A stretch of 64,000 bases of DNA, from positions 26,770 through 90,769 of the forward strand of contig NZ_CP134153.1 in the NCBI RefSeq assembly GCF_032164335.1, in the 5' to 3' direction. This stretch comes from Winslowiella toletana. Its GTDB lineage: Bacteria; Pseudomonadota; Gammaproteobacteria; Enterobacterales; Enterobacteriaceae. The notes under the pieces are model-generated. The model saw only the letters and a list, made by a program, of their open reading frames with translations, was not told the origin of the DNA and made no database searches. Of this stretch, positions 20,197 through 29,060 are shown piece by piece (positions within the stretch are counted from its first letter, which is position 1; the number at the start of each line of letters is the position of its first letter). Made by a program: the position numbers and the translations under genes.

Positions 20197-20602
20197 CGAA
20201 CAGCAGGGGGCGGCGGCCCCCTGAATCAACATCGAAGGATAAGGATGTCGCCGGCTCCGCTTTTATGGCTCCTCCTCCATATTGTTCCGGCTTTGCGGTG
20301 AGTAACGCCCCGTGCGGCCTGCGGCAAACGCCGTGCCTCTACTGTAGCCGGGCCGCGGCTGATGCAAGGGAAGCGTAAAAGCCGTCACCTTCACCCGGTC
20401 GCAGTTTATTTCAAAGGCATTATCCGCCGTCTTCCCGTCGTTTTCCGGCTCATTTTTCGCCGTCAAACCGTCCAGCCTGCTCCTGCTTTTTTACTGCGCT
20501 GCGGCTTCGGTGACGCCCTTGCATCCTCCGCTTTTCGCCCGGCTGTCGTGTCGGCACGGCGTAAGCCGGAACTCAGACGACATCGACTATGGAGGATTTT
20601 TT
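20197..20602 (+). promoter_or_regulatory. Structured GC-rich leader upstream of ardA
   Basis: About 400 bases without a supported gene. Several hairpins are visible (GGGGCGGCGGCCCCC at 20209; AGCCGG/GGCGTAAGCCGG near 20560). The stretch CGGCTGTCGTGTCGGCACGG near 20545 echoes the start of the 52-nt box found three times downstream. The ArdA gene of other plasmids is preceded by a single-strand promoter. This region is a weaker candidate of the same kind. Confidence 0.35.
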
Positions 20603-21109
20603 ATGAGCACTACGACCACCACACCGGCTGTTTACGTGGGCACCTACCATAAATACAACTGCGGCAGCATTTTCGGCAAATGGTTTGATCTGACGGAGTT
20701 TGACGGCAGGGAGGATTTTTACGAGGCCTGTCAGTCGCTGCATGCCGATGAATGGGATGCCGAGTTTATGTTCCAGGACTGGGAAGGCATACCGTCACAG
20801 TTTGCCTCTGAATGCTCCATTGACTGGGATTTTATCGCCGCTTACAAACGCGCCGAAGAAGAGGGCAGGGAAGCCGCTTTTATCGCCTGGGCGGAGTATA
20901 CCGGCGAGTGTGACTATGACGCGTTTGATGATGCGTACCGAGGCGAGGCGGAAAGCGAGGAGGACTATGCGCGGGAGATGGTTGAGGACAACGGCCTGTT
21001 AAATGAAGTGCCGGAGCCGCTGCGCAGCTATTTCGATTTTGAAGCCTGGGCGCGTGACCTGTTCAGCAGCGGCTATGTGTTCCATGACGGCTATGTCTTC
21101 AGCAACTGA
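20603..21109 (+). CDS. ardA: Antirestriction protein ArdA
   Basis: 168 aa and very acidic. ArdA mimics the bend and charge of about 42 bp of B-form DNA and occupies the DNA-binding site of type I restriction enzymes, protecting incoming plasmid DNA. Recognisable blocks are VYVGTYHKYNCGSIFGKWFD near the start, then WEGIPSQF and EYTGECDYDAFDDAYRGE in the middle, the last carrying the antirestriction motif region. The ATG at 20603 with GGAGG eight bases before it is preferred to the upstream in-frame GC-rich extension. It is on the strand expressed early in the recipient. Confidence 0.93.
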   Translation: MSTTTTTPAVYVGTYHKYNCGSIFGKWFDLTEFDGREDFYEACQSLHADEWDAEFMFQDWEGIPSQFASECSIDWDFIAAYKRAEEEGREAAFIAWAEYTGECDYDAFDDAYRGEAESEEDYAREMVEDNGLLNEVPEPLRSYFDFEAWARDLFSSGYVFHDGYVFSN

Positions 21110-21151
21110 TTAATGTCCGGCGGGGAAACCCGCCGGTCAGGGAGAAAACAG

Positions 21152-21343
21152 ATGAAACTTGCACCGGAAACCCGCGAGATCCTGCGACAGTACAAAGCGC
21201 TTATTAATGCCCGCCGCCGTGAGAATGGACAGTCGGCGCTCCGGACAGAACAGGTGAACGACGAAATATGTTACTACATGACCTGTCAGAGCGCTGTTTA
21301 CCTTTGCGGCCAGTTTATACGACAGGACGGATACGGCCAGTAA
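21152..21343 (+). CDS. Small leading-region protein, unknown function
   Basis: 63 aa, ATG at 21152 with GGGAGA upstream. Basic N-terminal half (ETREILRQYKALINARRREN) and a Cys/Tyr-rich end (ICYYMTCQSAVYLCGQF). Frequent small companion of ardA in F-like plasmids; I have no function for it. Confidence 0.55.
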   Translation: MKLAPETREILRQYKALINARRRENGQSALRTEQVNDEICYYMTCQSAVYLCGQFIRQDGYGQ

Positions 21344-21535
21344 GCATGATGGCAGGAGTCCGGGCCAGAGGGCGCCTGTCAGCCCGCGCGAAAACCCGGG
21401 CAGGCTGCGCCTGCCGGAGAGAAACTTCGCCGCGCCTCCGGCGCCGCGCACTCTCTTCTCCGTTGTCAGTCGCTGTTGCCCGGGAATGCGCGTATTATCC
21501 GGGATATCTTCCTGTAAAGCAGACCGGTGATGCAT

Positions 21536-21790
21536 ATGTCGAAGTTGAATATTGCCTCTTTCTCAAAAGACGAGCAGGACAAAGTATCGGTCGATAAAGC
21601 GACCGCCGCTGTTGCCTGGCAGGAACGGATGAACAAGCCCGTGGTGCCGGAACTGGCTGAACGGGAGCAGCCTGAACATCTTCGCCAGTATTTCCGTGAA
21701 CGGCTTGAAGTTCATCGGCAGAACAGTCAGCAGCTGCCGCGCGCAAATGCGCCCGAATATAATAAACCCGAAGATGAGCAGCAGAAGTGA
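21536..21790 (+). CDS. DNA polymerase III theta-subunit homologue (HolE/HOT family)
   Basis: 84 aa. The core DKVSVDKATAAVAWQERMNK, then PVVPELAEREQPEHLRQYF and RERLEVHRQNSQQL aligns residue by residue with HolE (theta), the small subunit that stabilises the epsilon proofreading exonuclease in the Pol III core. The P1 phage protein HOT is a known mobile version that can replace theta. The ATG at 21536 fits the length of theta; 21530 (ATG) and 21527 (GTG) are alternatives. A C-terminal tail of about 12 charged residues is extra. Likely role: supporting host polymerase during complementary-strand synthesis after transfer (inference). Confidence 0.85.
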   Translation: MSKLNIASFSKDEQDKVSVDKATAAVAWQERMNKPVVPELAEREQPEHLRQYFRERLEVHRQNSQQLPRANAPEYNKPEDEQQK

Positions 21791-21824
21791 TTCTTAAAGT
21801 CAGTGTGTCTAGGGAGGAAATTTG

Positions 21825-22142
21825 ATGCGTATGTCTCTGATGTTTGCAGCCGTTACCCTTTAAACCGGTATTAACCTGTTGTTTATTCCGTTTCTGCCTG
21901 TACCGGCTCTTTGGGGAGCTATCCTGGCCGTTGCTTTTATCCTGATGAATGTCCTGGCGGACAAACTGCGCCTCTGGAGTGGCGTTGCATGGATTATCGT
22001 TGCCGGCATCATCATAACGTTGATGCTGAAGGGAAAGGAGCCGGGTGACGAATTAAGAGTGCTGATCACCGTTTTTGCTTTCCTGGCTTCGGCCTGGTAC
22101 TGCGTTGCGCAGTACAGAAAAGAAAAGTATTTCCGCTCCTGA
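21825..22142 (+). pseudogene. Small membrane protein with an ochre codon at position 13
   Basis: A strong ribosome site (AGGGAGGAAA) and an ATG at 21825 open a frame that stops at TAA 21861-21863 and then continues, in the same frame, for 93 more codons with three hydrophobic segments (ALWGAILAVAFILMNVLA, WIIVAGIIITLML, VFAFLASAWYCVAQY). CAA-to-TAA is the simplest explanation. A TTG at 21879 could restart translation weakly. It is the fourth Gln-to-stop event in the plasmid. The protein family is not recognised. Confidence 0.65.
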
Positions 22143-22260
22143 TGTTCCAGGCTGGTATCACGCCGGATAATCGTCAGCCATCTCGTAAGCCGCATGTAAT
22201 CCATTCTTATTCTCCCGTTTTCTGTTTTCTGCCTGTTCCCGTTTTCACTGCGGGCGTCCG

Positions 22261-22416
22261 GGCGGGCTGTCGTGAACGGAGCCGGTAAACCGTCTCCGCC
22301 CTTCGGGCTTCCATCCCATGACGCAACACTAGGGCTTGCAGCATCCGTTCCGGATGCGCCGCCCCTTTTACGCGCCGTATCCTGCGCTTTCTGCACCCCG
22401 GCAAACTGACGCCGGG
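22261..22416 (+). promoter_or_regulatory. Leading-region repeat module, copy A (candidate single-strand promoter)
   Basis: The 52-nt box at 22265-22316 is identical to copies B and C. It is followed by hairpin 1 (GCATCCG-TTC-CGGATGC, 22340-22357) and hairpin 2 (CCCGGC...GCCGGG, 22397-22416). A 14-nt box AACGTCAAAACCGC follows at 22685-22698. It precedes the ssb to psiA gene run. Structured repeats at this position in F (Frpo) are promoters that work when the DNA is single-stranded; that function here is inference. Confidence 0.65.
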
Positions 22417-22547
22417 CTGTAAGGCGCAACGCCGTTTCGCGCCCGCACTTTCCGTCGTTGCGGCGGGTTCCTGCTCATTCCTTGCTTGGTTTTTTCACCC
22501 TTTTGAGTCCTTTCGTCGGGGCTGAGACAAGCACAGTCGCTGTCAGC

Positions 22548-22588
22548 TGTCCAGGGTAAATGGCACGCGGTAAACCGCGCCCTGGACA
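22548..22588. promoter_or_regulatory. Long hairpin upstream of ssb
   Basis: TGTCCAGGG (22548-22556) pairs with CCCTGGACA (22580-22588), and inside them CGCGG pairs with CCGCG around TAAA. On the transferred single strand it would fold readily and could be a priming (ssi) or promoter structure. No gene occupies 22143-22759. Confidence 0.5.
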
Positions 22589-22759
22589 TCCGCCATCGCC
22601 CGCGCTGGTTTACGCCCTTGCGGCGAACGGCTCTCAAACGGGTGAAGGTAACAACCAGCGGGCGCGTTCAGCAGGTCCCCGCAAAACGTCAAAACCGCGG
22701 CCCCGGCAACTCAACGGGTGATGGTTTTTAAAAGCAAAACAACCGGAAGGAGATTCATC

Positions 22760-23317
22760 ATGACAGTACGCGGCATCAACAAAGTCATCATCGTGGGTAA
22801 TTTGGGCCAGGACCCGGAAATCCGTTATATGCCCAATGGCGGCGCGGTCGCTAATCTCAGCCTCGCCACTTCGGAGTCCTGGCGCGATAAACAGACCGGA
22901 GAGATGCGCGAAAACACCGAATGGCATCGCGTGGTACTGTTTGGCAAGCTCGCGGAAGTGGCCAGTGAGTATCTGCGCAAGGGCGCTCAGGTGTACGTCG
23001 AAGGCCAGTTACGTACCCGAAACTGGCAGGACGACAGCGGCGTAACGCGCTATGTCACTGAAATCGTCGTCGGACAGAACGGCACCATGCAGATGCTGGG
23101 CGGTCGTCGTGACGGCGGTCAGCCACAGAACACGGCTCCGCAGCAACCCGCACAACCGCAGAGTCCTGCCGCTCCGGCACAACCTGCTGGCTCCCCTGAA
23201 AAATCCCCGAAAGCGAAGGGTGGCAGAAAACCCCGTCAGAGTACCGCGCCGTCTCAGCAGGCGCCGCAGCCGTTACCGGACGATTATCCGCCGATGGATG
23301 ATGTTGCCCCGTTTTGA
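22760..23317 (+). CDS. ssb: Plasmid single-stranded DNA-binding protein
   Basis: 185 aa. The OB-fold (about residues 1-110) has the family hallmarks [40 protein letters not shown] and [11 protein letters not shown] Pro/Gln-rich linker (about 115-175) is followed by the acidic tip MDDVAPF, a variant of the usual DDDIPF that recruits partner proteins. It coats the incoming strand and substitutes for host SSB. The ATG at 22760 with AAGGAG is preferred over the GTG at 22718. It starts the ssb, DUF905, ParB-like, psiB, psiA run. Confidence 0.95.
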   Translation: MTVRGINKVIIVGNLGQDPEIRYMPNGGAVANLSLATSESWRDKQTGEMRENTEWHRVVLFGKLAEVASEYLRKGAQVYVEGQLRTRNWQDDSGVTRYVTEIVVGQNGTMQMLGGRRDGGQPQNTAPQQPAQPQSPAAPAQPAGSPEKSPKAKGGRKPRQSTAPSQQAPQPLPDDYPPMDDVAPF

Positions 23318-23369
23318 CCAGCATGATGAAAACGCCCCGCAACCTGCGGGGCAGGAAAAGGAGAAACAC

Positions 23370-23612
23370 ATGATCAGCAACGTTATACCGCCCCTTCAGT
23401 CACTGCCTGACGGCACATTCACCCGCGAACAGGCTGAAGCGGTCGCAGCGCAGTATCAGAATGTCAGGATTGAAGACGATCAGGGAACGCACTTTCGCCT
23501 GGTGGTTCGGAAGAACGGCGAAATGGTGTGGCGGGTATGGAATTTTGAGCCGGGTGGTGAGTACCTGATGAACCGTTATATCCGCGACTACGGCATCCGT
23601 AAACAGCAGTAA
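23370..23612 (+). CDS. DUF905-family small protein
   Basis: 80 aa with AAGGAG before the ATG at 23370. The pattern [20 protein letters not shown] and [18 protein letters not shown] is that of DUF905 proteins found between ssb and the ParB-like gene in F-like plasmids. Function unknown. Cytosolic, mixed alpha/beta. Operon member by spacing (52 bases after ssb, 69 before the next gene). Confidence 0.75.
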   Translation: MISNVIPPLQSLPDGTFTREQAEAVAAQYQNVRIEDDQGTHFRLVVRKNGEMVWRVWNFEPGGEYLMNRYIRDYGIRKQQ

Positions 23613-23681
23613 AAAGGTGCCCTGCCGGAGCAGCAACTCCGCAGGGCCGGACAGTCATCAATATCCAGTGAGGTATCAACT

Positions 23682-25679
23682 ATGTCAGTAACCGAGTCTA
23701 AAGCAAAAACCCCCGCTAAAACCAGCAAAAAAGTAGTCAAACCTGCCGAAGCCGCAGCCCTTAAGGCGGCGCTTGAGGCCGCTCAGATTGAAATGGTGCC
23801 GTTGTCGGCGCTCGTCAAATCCCCGCTGAACGTCCGTACCATCCCGTATCCGGTGGAGAGCGTACGCGACCTGGCTGACACCATTCTTGCTATCGGCCTG
23901 ATCCAAAATCTTGTGGTCCACTCGTTGCCGGGTGGCCTGTCAGGCGTGGCGGCAGGTGGTCGTCGTCTCGCAGCCCTGCAACTGCTGCTGAGTGAAAAGC
24001 GCATCGATGTCGGGTATATGGTCATCGTCAAGCGCGTCAGCGACGAACTGGCGGTGGTGGCCTCGATGGTGGAGAACAACCAGCGAGTGGCAATGCATCC
24101 GGCAGAGCAGATCAGCGGGTTCCGCACGTTGTCTGAGCAGGGGAAGACTCCGGCGCAGATTGGTGACCAGCTGGGGTATAGCTCGCGTCACGTCCAGCGG
24201 ATGCTGAAACTGGCGAACCTTGCCCCGGAACTTATCGCCCTGCTGGCAGAGAACAAGCTCGACGTGGAGCAGTGTCAGGCGCTGAGTCTGGAGAACGATC
24301 CCGTGCGTCAGGTAGATATTTACCAGTGCGTGAAGGCGCAGCACAGCTATGCCCCTGCGCACATGCTTAAACGCGCTGTCACTGATACCGAAATCAGCGT
24401 GAACCACTCCCGCTTCGTGTTTATCGGGCGTGAGATGTATGAGTCTGCAGGTGGCGTGGTACGTGAGGATTTGTTCAGCGCCCAGGAGGGTGACGGTACG
24501 GCAGACGGTGTGCTGGTCGAGCGACTGGTGCAGGAGAAGCTGGAGTCCACCGCACTGGCAATCGAACAGCAGGAAGGATGGTCATGGTCACTGGCCCGGG
24601 AGGGAGCGGTCAGAAACTACGGTGACGACCGCGAACATTATCTGCTGTTACCAGAGCAGGAAGCACAGTACACCACTGACGAGCAGCAGCGTCTTGATGA
24701 ACTGTACGCCACTCAGGAGGCCACGGAAACGTTTGAAGATGAAGCCGCGATTCAGGTGCTGATTGACGAAATTGAAAATGCGGCATCGATCCGGGCGTGG
24801 ACACCGGAGCAGAAATCAGCCTGTGGCGTGGTGGTCAGCCTGTACGACGGTGAGCTTTGTGTCCAGCGAGGGGTGCAGAAGAAGCTTCAGAACGAGACGA
24901 AAGAAGGGCAGGGAGAGAATGGCAGTAGCGGCTCCCTCCATGTGGTCAGCAGCAAGTCGGATGTGACGGAGGGGATCAGCGCCCCGCTGCTCAAAAAGAT
25001 GTCTTCAGAAAGAACGCTGGCAGTACAGGCCGCCCTGGTACAGCAGCCCGAAAAAGCGGTGGCCCTGATGGTATGGCGACTGTGCAGTTGTGTTTTCGAT
25101 TACTGCAATACTACCCGTCATCCGTTCGTGATGCGTCTTGAGGTGCATCACAGTGGGCTGACCAGCGAAGCGCCGACCGGAAAGAGTGGTCAGGCATGGC
25201 TGAGTCTGATGCAGGAGAAAGCCCGTCTGGAGGCGCTGTTGCCGGAGGGCTGGAAGAAGGATTTCACCATCTTCTTTACGCTCGACGGACAGACTTTGAT
25301 GAGTCTGATGGTGTTCTGCACGGCCTGTTCGGTGGACGGGGTGCAGATCCGGACAATGGGGCATACCACACAGAGCGACCTCGATGGCGTGGAAACGGCG
25401 CTCGGGTTCCACCTTCGCGACTGGTGGCAGCCAACGGCAGAAAACTTCCTCGGTCTGCTCAGTAAGAACCAGATTGTGGAGGCGCTGAAAGATGCCGGAC
25501 TGTCAGGCGCTGCGTCAGATGCCGGGAACATGAAGAAGGGAGATGCCGCCAGCCATGCTGAACAATGGCTCTCCGGTACGCGCTGGGTTCCTGCCTGGAT
25601 GCGGTCACCTGATGCGCAACCTGATGTCGCTGAGGGTAAGGCGACAGACTCTGATGACCATACGGCACACGCAGCCTGA
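23682..25679 (+). CDS. Large ParB/KorB-domain leading-region protein
   Basis: 665 aa. After a Lys/Ala-rich N-terminus, residues 35-135 form a ParB N-terminal domain (MVPLSALVKSPLNVRTIPYP, then GVAAGGRRLAALQLL, the GxxRRxxA box). An HTH follows at about 145-180 (KTPAQIGDQLGYSSRHVQRM). The rest (200-665) is a long helical region with low-complexity breaks. It resembles the F leading-region ParB-like protein found between ssb and psiB. It is not the partition ParB, since no ParA or parS is next to it. ParB-type domains can hold CTP or nuclease activity; which applies here cannot be told. Confidence 0.8.
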   Translation: MSVTESKAKTPAKTSKKVVKPAEAAALKAALEAAQIEMVPLSALVKSPLNVRTIPYPVESVRDLADTILAIGLIQNLVVHSLPGGLSGVAAGGRRLAALQLLLSEKRIDVGYMVIVKRVSDELAVVASMVENNQRVAMHPAEQISGFRTLSEQGKTPAQIGDQLGYSSRHVQRMLKLANLAPELIALLAENKLDVEQCQALSLENDPVRQVDIYQCVKAQHSYAPAHMLKRAVTDTEISVNHSRFVFIGREMYESAGGVVREDLFSAQEGDGTADGVLVERLVQEKLESTALAIEQQEGWSWSLAREGAVRNYGDDREHYLLLPEQEAQYTTDEQQRLDELYATQEATETFEDEAAIQVLIDEIENAASIRAWTPEQKSACGVVVSLYDGELCVQRGVQKKLQNETKEGQGENGSSGSLHVVSSKSDVTEGISAPLLKKMSSERTLAVQAALVQQPEKAVALMVWRLCSCVFDYCNTTRHPFVMRLEVHHSGLTSEAPTGKSGQAWLSLMQEKARLEALLPEGWKKDFTIFFTLDGQTLMSLMVFCTACSVDGVQIRTMGHTTQSDLDGVETALGFHLRDWWQPTAENFLGLLSKNQIVEALKDAGLSGAASDAGNMKKGDAASHAEQWLSGTRWVPAWMRSPDAQPDVAEGKATDSDDHTAHAA

Positions 25680-25722
25680 TAACGGAAACGCCGCCCTCCG
25701 GGGCGGCGATAAGGAGACCATT

Positions 25723-26154
25723 ATGCGAAACATTATTACTCCCGACGTACTGAAAACCATGATCCCCCAGGAATTTGAAGACTGGCGCGAAGCGGGTGAA
25801 GATTTGCGCCGCGAACTGACCCATGCAGTCATGCGCGATCTGACCTGCCCGGCTGACTGGGACATGAATGGTGAATACCGGAGTGAGTTCGGTGGCTTTT
25901 TTCCGGTACAGGTTCGCTTCACGCCGTCGCACGGCAACTTCCATATCGCCGTATGCAGTCCCGGCGACATCACCCAGTCATGGATGGTGGTGTTCATTCC
26001 TGCCAGCGGTCGCCCGTTTTCTGTTATCAGCACCCTGCCTGCCTGGTCGCCGGAGGTTATTTCTCACACACTCAGCCTGACAGCGCGCCTCGATGCCGAT
26101 GGCTACAGTCAGGCCAGCATTATCAGTGTTCTGGCGATGGAGGGCGCACAATGA
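25723..26154 (+). CDS. psiB: SOS-inhibition protein PsiB (intact copy)
   Basis: 143 aa. PsiB binds RecA and prevents SOS induction while the plasmid is single-stranded. It shows the family blocks ITPDVLKTMIPQEFEDWREA, NGEYRSEFGGFFPVQVRFTP and VCSPGDITQSWMVVFIPASG. ATG at 25723 follows AAGGAGA. Its stop overlaps the psiA start (ATGA). A broken copy lies at 18115 and a divergent paralogue at 27284. Confidence 0.95.
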   Translation: MRNIITPDVLKTMIPQEFEDWREAGEDLRRELTHAVMRDLTCPADWDMNGEYRSEFGGFFPVQVRFTPSHGNFHIAVCSPGDITQSWMVVFIPASGRPFSVISTLPAWSPEVISHTLSLTARLDADGYSQASIISVLAMEGAQ

Positions 26155-26879
26155 TCCCGGCGAGTTTGTCACTGGTACCCCTGAGTCATGAGCGTCGTGC
26201 TGCAATGCAGGCCATCGCAGAGGTGGAGAAGAAATATGAGCGTGGCGTTCATATTGCTGAGTTTGCCTACGCCCATGCCTTCTTCCGCATCCTGAACGGC
26301 AGCAAAAGTGTCACGGTAAAAGATATCGGCTGGTTTTCTCCGGGGATGACGGCACAGAACCTGCGGGGGAAAAAGCAGGACTGGCTGGCAGCGATTGATC
26401 GGCTGATTGAAAGCCGTGGCGCATGTTGCTGGTTACCCCTGTCGGTGTCGGACGGCTGGCGACTGTTCCCGGAAACGAAGTTTCAGACGTCAGAGCGTCG
26501 TCGCAGGAAAAGTGAACTGAGCGCCGAAAAATACACCCGCCAGCGCCGGAAAGAGGCGTTCCAGCGCGAATCCGCGTACCAGGCGCTGGCGGGGCAGGCG
26601 GAAATAGAGCTGGCATTCCATACATCGGAAACGGTCAGCAGCTGGAGCGCGCGCTGGTCGGGTACTGAACTGCGCCAGTACGACCTGAAGGATATGTTCT
26701 GGCGCTGGAGCGAGCGTTTCCCGTCACTTGAGCCAATGGAGCGCTGGATGATGGCGAACCAGCCTTTCTGGAGTGTGATGGTCGAATCTGATGCCCTCGC
26801 AAAAGAAAGCCCGGAATCTGTCCGGCAACTGGAGCGCTGGATGGTACCCAACAAGCTGACAGCGCGGAGCCAGGTATGA
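26151..26879 (+). CDS. psiA: PsiA, leading-region protein
   Basis: 242 aa, basic. It begins SLVPLSHERRAAMQAIAEVE and carries repeated aromatic-basic blocks (RRRKSELSAEKYTRQRRKEA) and a Trp-rich C-terminus (MFWRWSERFPSLEPMERWMM). PsiA is always coupled to PsiB; its own activity is unclear. Four-base overlaps with psiB before it and the next gene after it show strict translational coupling. Confidence 0.92.
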   Translation: MIPASLSLVPLSHERRAAMQAIAEVEKKYERGVHIAEFAYAHAFFRILNGSKSVTVKDIGWFSPGMTAQNLRGKKQDWLAAIDRLIESRGACCWLPLSVSDGWRLFPETKFQTSERRRRKSELSAEKYTRQRRKEAFQRESAYQALAGQAEIELAFHTSETVSSWSARWSGTELRQYDLKDMFWRWSERFPSLEPMERWMMANQPFWSVMVESDALAKESPESVRQLERWMVPNKLTARSQV

Positions 26880-27199
26880 AGTGGCGTTACTCACTGCGCT
26901 GGAAGCGTCCCGGTCCCTGTCCCGGTGAACATGAGCTGGCGTCAGAAGTGGTGGAGGCAGGGAAGCCCGCCCCTGAGTCCGTGATGTCACTGTGGGTGGC
27001 CGGAGCCGGATATGCTGTCTGCGTTGATTTTCTGTATGAACGGCCCATCAGGCGCTGGAGCTACGAGCGTAAGGCGGCCACCCGCCGACGGAATCTGGCG
27101 CGTCGCGTTAACAGAATTGCGCCGCTGTTTGCTGATGAACTCATCGGGCGGGAACTGGCGGCGCGACCGGACTATTATCGAGGGAAGTCTCATCGGTGA
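26876..27199 (+). CDS. Small basic protein coupled to psiA
   Basis: 107 aa, strongly basic, starting in the four-base overlap with psiA. One moderately hydrophobic segment (SLWVAGAGYAVCVDFLY) precedes an Arg-rich helix (RRWSYERKAATRRRNLARRV) that could bind nucleic acid. Seen in this position in F-like plasmids; unnamed here. No catalytic motif. Confidence 0.65.
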   Translation: MKWRYSLRWKRPGPCPGEHELASEVVEAGKPAPESVMSLWVAGAGYAVCVDFLYERPIRRWSYERKAATRRRNLARRVNRIAPLFADELIGRELAARPDYYRGKSHR

Positions 27200-27283
27200 G
27201 TTTAGTTATTATCCCATGTAAATCTTCGGGGCTACAGAGGTCGGAGAGCAATCGTAGTCTGCAGCTATAAAAGGAGGCTGATT

Positions 27284-27754
27284 CTGAATAAAGGACTGAC
27301 ATTATCGGCGCTGGTTGCCATGACGCCGGAGGATTATGAGCAGTTTCGCTCAAATGGCTGGTCATCTCGTCAGATACTGACGCAGGCGGTGGCGAGGGAA
27401 TTGCTTTTGCCGGAGGGCTGGGTGGTTTCACCCGAGAATCACACTGAATACGGTGGCGTATGGCCCGTCTGCCTACGGTATATTCCACCGCATGGCAGGC
27501 ACTGGTTCATGCTGACCAGCCCCGGCGAAGTCTGTGACCACTGGATGCTGTTGCTCCAGTCTGCCAGCGGACAACGAATTAAATGTCTGCACAGAATGCC
27601 GGTACTGGATACCTTTCTGGTTAACAGCCTGCTGCAGCGGGCTGATGTGCTGGATAAAAACGGTATACGCTGGCAGGTCTGGCTAATGAGCTGGCTGGCA
27701 TCACCGGTTCGACCATACACGGGCGTCGTCCCTGACGGGACACGGCTGTCGTGA
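27284..27754 (+). CDS. Divergent PsiB paralogue, CTG start
   Basis: About 156 aa. It shares PsiB's order of blocks: AVARELLLPEGWVVSPENHT, TEYGGVWPVCLRYIPPHG, TSPGEVCDHWMLLLQSASG, and a helical end. An AAGGAGG site ends 6 bases before a CTG at 27284, and starting there restores the N-terminus (NKGLTLSALVAMTPEDYEQF) that matches PsiB ITPDVLKTMIPQEFEDW. The first ATG, 27320, has no ribosome site. The last codons run into repeat module B, so the C-terminus may have been replaced. It probably acts on RecA or a related target, but the divergence leaves room for a different partner. Confidence 0.72.
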   Translation: MNKGLTLSALVAMTPEDYEQFRSNGWSSRQILTQAVARELLLPEGWVVSPENHTEYGGVWPVCLRYIPPHGRHWFMLTSPGEVCDHWMLLLQSASGQRIKCLHRMPVLDTFLVNSLLQRADVLDKNGIRWQVWLMSWLASPVRPYTGVVPDGTRLS

Positions 27755-27877
27755 ACGGAGCCGGTAAACCGTCTCCGCCCTTCGGGCTTCCATCCTGACG
27801 CAACGTCAACCCCTGCGCTTGCTGCATCCGTAAACGGACGCGCCGCTTCACCCTGTCGGCGGTAAAACTGCCGACAG
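27720..27877 (+). promoter_or_regulatory. Leading-region repeat module, copy B (candidate single-strand promoter)
   Basis: 52-nt box at 27744-27795, hairpin 1 (GCATCCG-TAAA-CGGACGC) near 27824-27842 and hairpin 2 (CTGTCGGC...GCCGACAG, 27853-27877). The 14-nt box is at 28176-28190, inside the first codons of the next gene. About 25 bases upstream of the 52-nt box are also shared with copy C. The module sits before the 28158-30090 gene group. Apart from the hairpins, 27878-28157 contains no gene. Confidence 0.65.
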
Positions 27878-28157
27878 TCCGATGACGCCACGCCGTTCCG
27901 CCGTGTCAGGTGTGTTCATCCTCTCCTCATACCTCTGGTGAACCCTCTCCCGTTAAGTCCCCGGGCGGGGGGCCTGTCGTAGCACCGTCGTGTCGTCATC
28001 CGAAGGGTGAAATGAATTCCGCCAAAACTTTTTGCGAAGGACCGCAAATACTTTTGTCTCCGCCCTTCTCCTGCCGCCCCGCCGTTGCTCCTTTGCCCTT
28101 TGCCGCCAGGGAACTCACCGAGAGATGGATTAACCACCAGACAAGAGGAAAAGCAGG

Positions 28158-28562
28158 ATGAACACACAAAACGTCAACGTCAAAACCGCCACCAAAGAAT
28201 CTTCCGAAAGATGGGGTTCAGACCCAAAAGCGCGTCTGGCCTGTGTTATCGCAGAACAACGTTCGTACCTGGCTGAGCTTTGCCAGGTCTGGAATCTCCA
28301 GTTGAGCGAGAAGGACGAGGCAGAGGAAGTCCTGCGCCTTCTCAGCCTGATGAGTGACAACGTTCACAAGGAAGGCGTGCTGTGTTGGGAACGTTCATAT
28401 CCACTGGTTTCGTTTCATGTCGTGCAGCCGTGATTACAGGCTAAAAATCATACCATCCGCTTATACGGAGTGATCGGGCGTGAGGCGTGGGAAATCGCCC
28501 GAAATGACCTTCGCAACAACATTAATTTTGCTCAGGCAATGCGGGAAGTTGAAGTTTGTTAA
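28158..28562 (+). pseudogene. Leading-region gene with NVKTAT leader, possibly split by TGA
   Basis: The first 91 codons (MNTQNVNVKTATKESSERWG to SFHVVQP) end in TGA at 28431-28433. The same frame then stays open for 42 more codons with protein-like sequence (HTIRLYGVIGREAWEIARND, FAQAMREVEVC) to TAA at 28560. A CGA-to-TGA change would join them into a protein of about 134 aa. The leader NVNVKTAT is shared with the ArdB-like gene at 30689. If the TGA is the true end, it is a 91-aa protein. Not recognised otherwise. Confidence 0.5.
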
Positions 28563-28618
28563 TCAGCGTCACCCACGGCGGCAGGGGATGTCGCCATCAA
28601 CCAAAGAAGGAGAACACG

Positions 28619-28966
28619 ATGCTTTTATACCTGACTGAATCCTCGGCTCTTCCTGGAATGCAGGCCACCGCTGAGGCTGAGCGGGCGTACTGGCTGAGCC
28701 GTGAGAAAGCAGCGGTGAGAGTCCCCACTGAAATCGACGTACACGCATTCCATGATGCGCTGGGGCTGATGTACCCGATGAACTGGCGTAGCAGTGAGAA
28801 CGGTGAGTGTGAAACCTTCATGCTGGCAGAAATGATCTGTGGAAACGTGACCGAAATATATGCACGGATCGGTATCCGTTATTACCGGATGCGTGACTAC
28901 AGCAACCTTGACCACGCGGAAATTCTGGCCCGCGTTAAGGAGGTATCAGACAAGAGCCAGAAATGA
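28619..28966 (+). CDS. Leading-region protein, unknown function
   Basis: 115 aa, ATG at 28619 with AGAAGGAGAAC upstream. Contains SREKAAVRVPTEIDVHAFHD and a C-terminal MRDYSNLDHAEILARVKEV. No signal peptide, membrane segment or known motif. Likely co-transcribed with the gene before it. Confidence 0.6.
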   Translation: MLLYLTESSALPGMQATAEAERAYWLSREKAAVRVPTEIDVHAFHDALGLMYPMNWRSSENGECETFMLAEMICGNVTEIYARIGIRYYRMRDYSNLDHAEILARVKEVSDKSQK

Positions 28967-28970
28967 AAAA

Positions 28971-28988
28971 AGCAGGCATAAGCCTGCT
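28971..28988 (+). terminator. Small hairpin after the 28619 gene
   Basis: AGCAGGC and GCCTGCT with a 4-base loop, preceded by six A and followed by TATT, five bases after the stop codon. Shape fits a weak intrinsic terminator. Confidence 0.5.
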
Positions 28989-29060
28989 TATTCCATGCCG
29001 GATGACACACCCGCAAAAGTTTGCATCCGGCATACGCAAAAACAACATGGAGATTAAACC

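Noticed and set aside
23682..25679. Second partition locus
   Set aside because: Although it has ParB-type domains, there is no ParA gene or parS-like site nearby and its position matches the F leading-region ParB-like protein.
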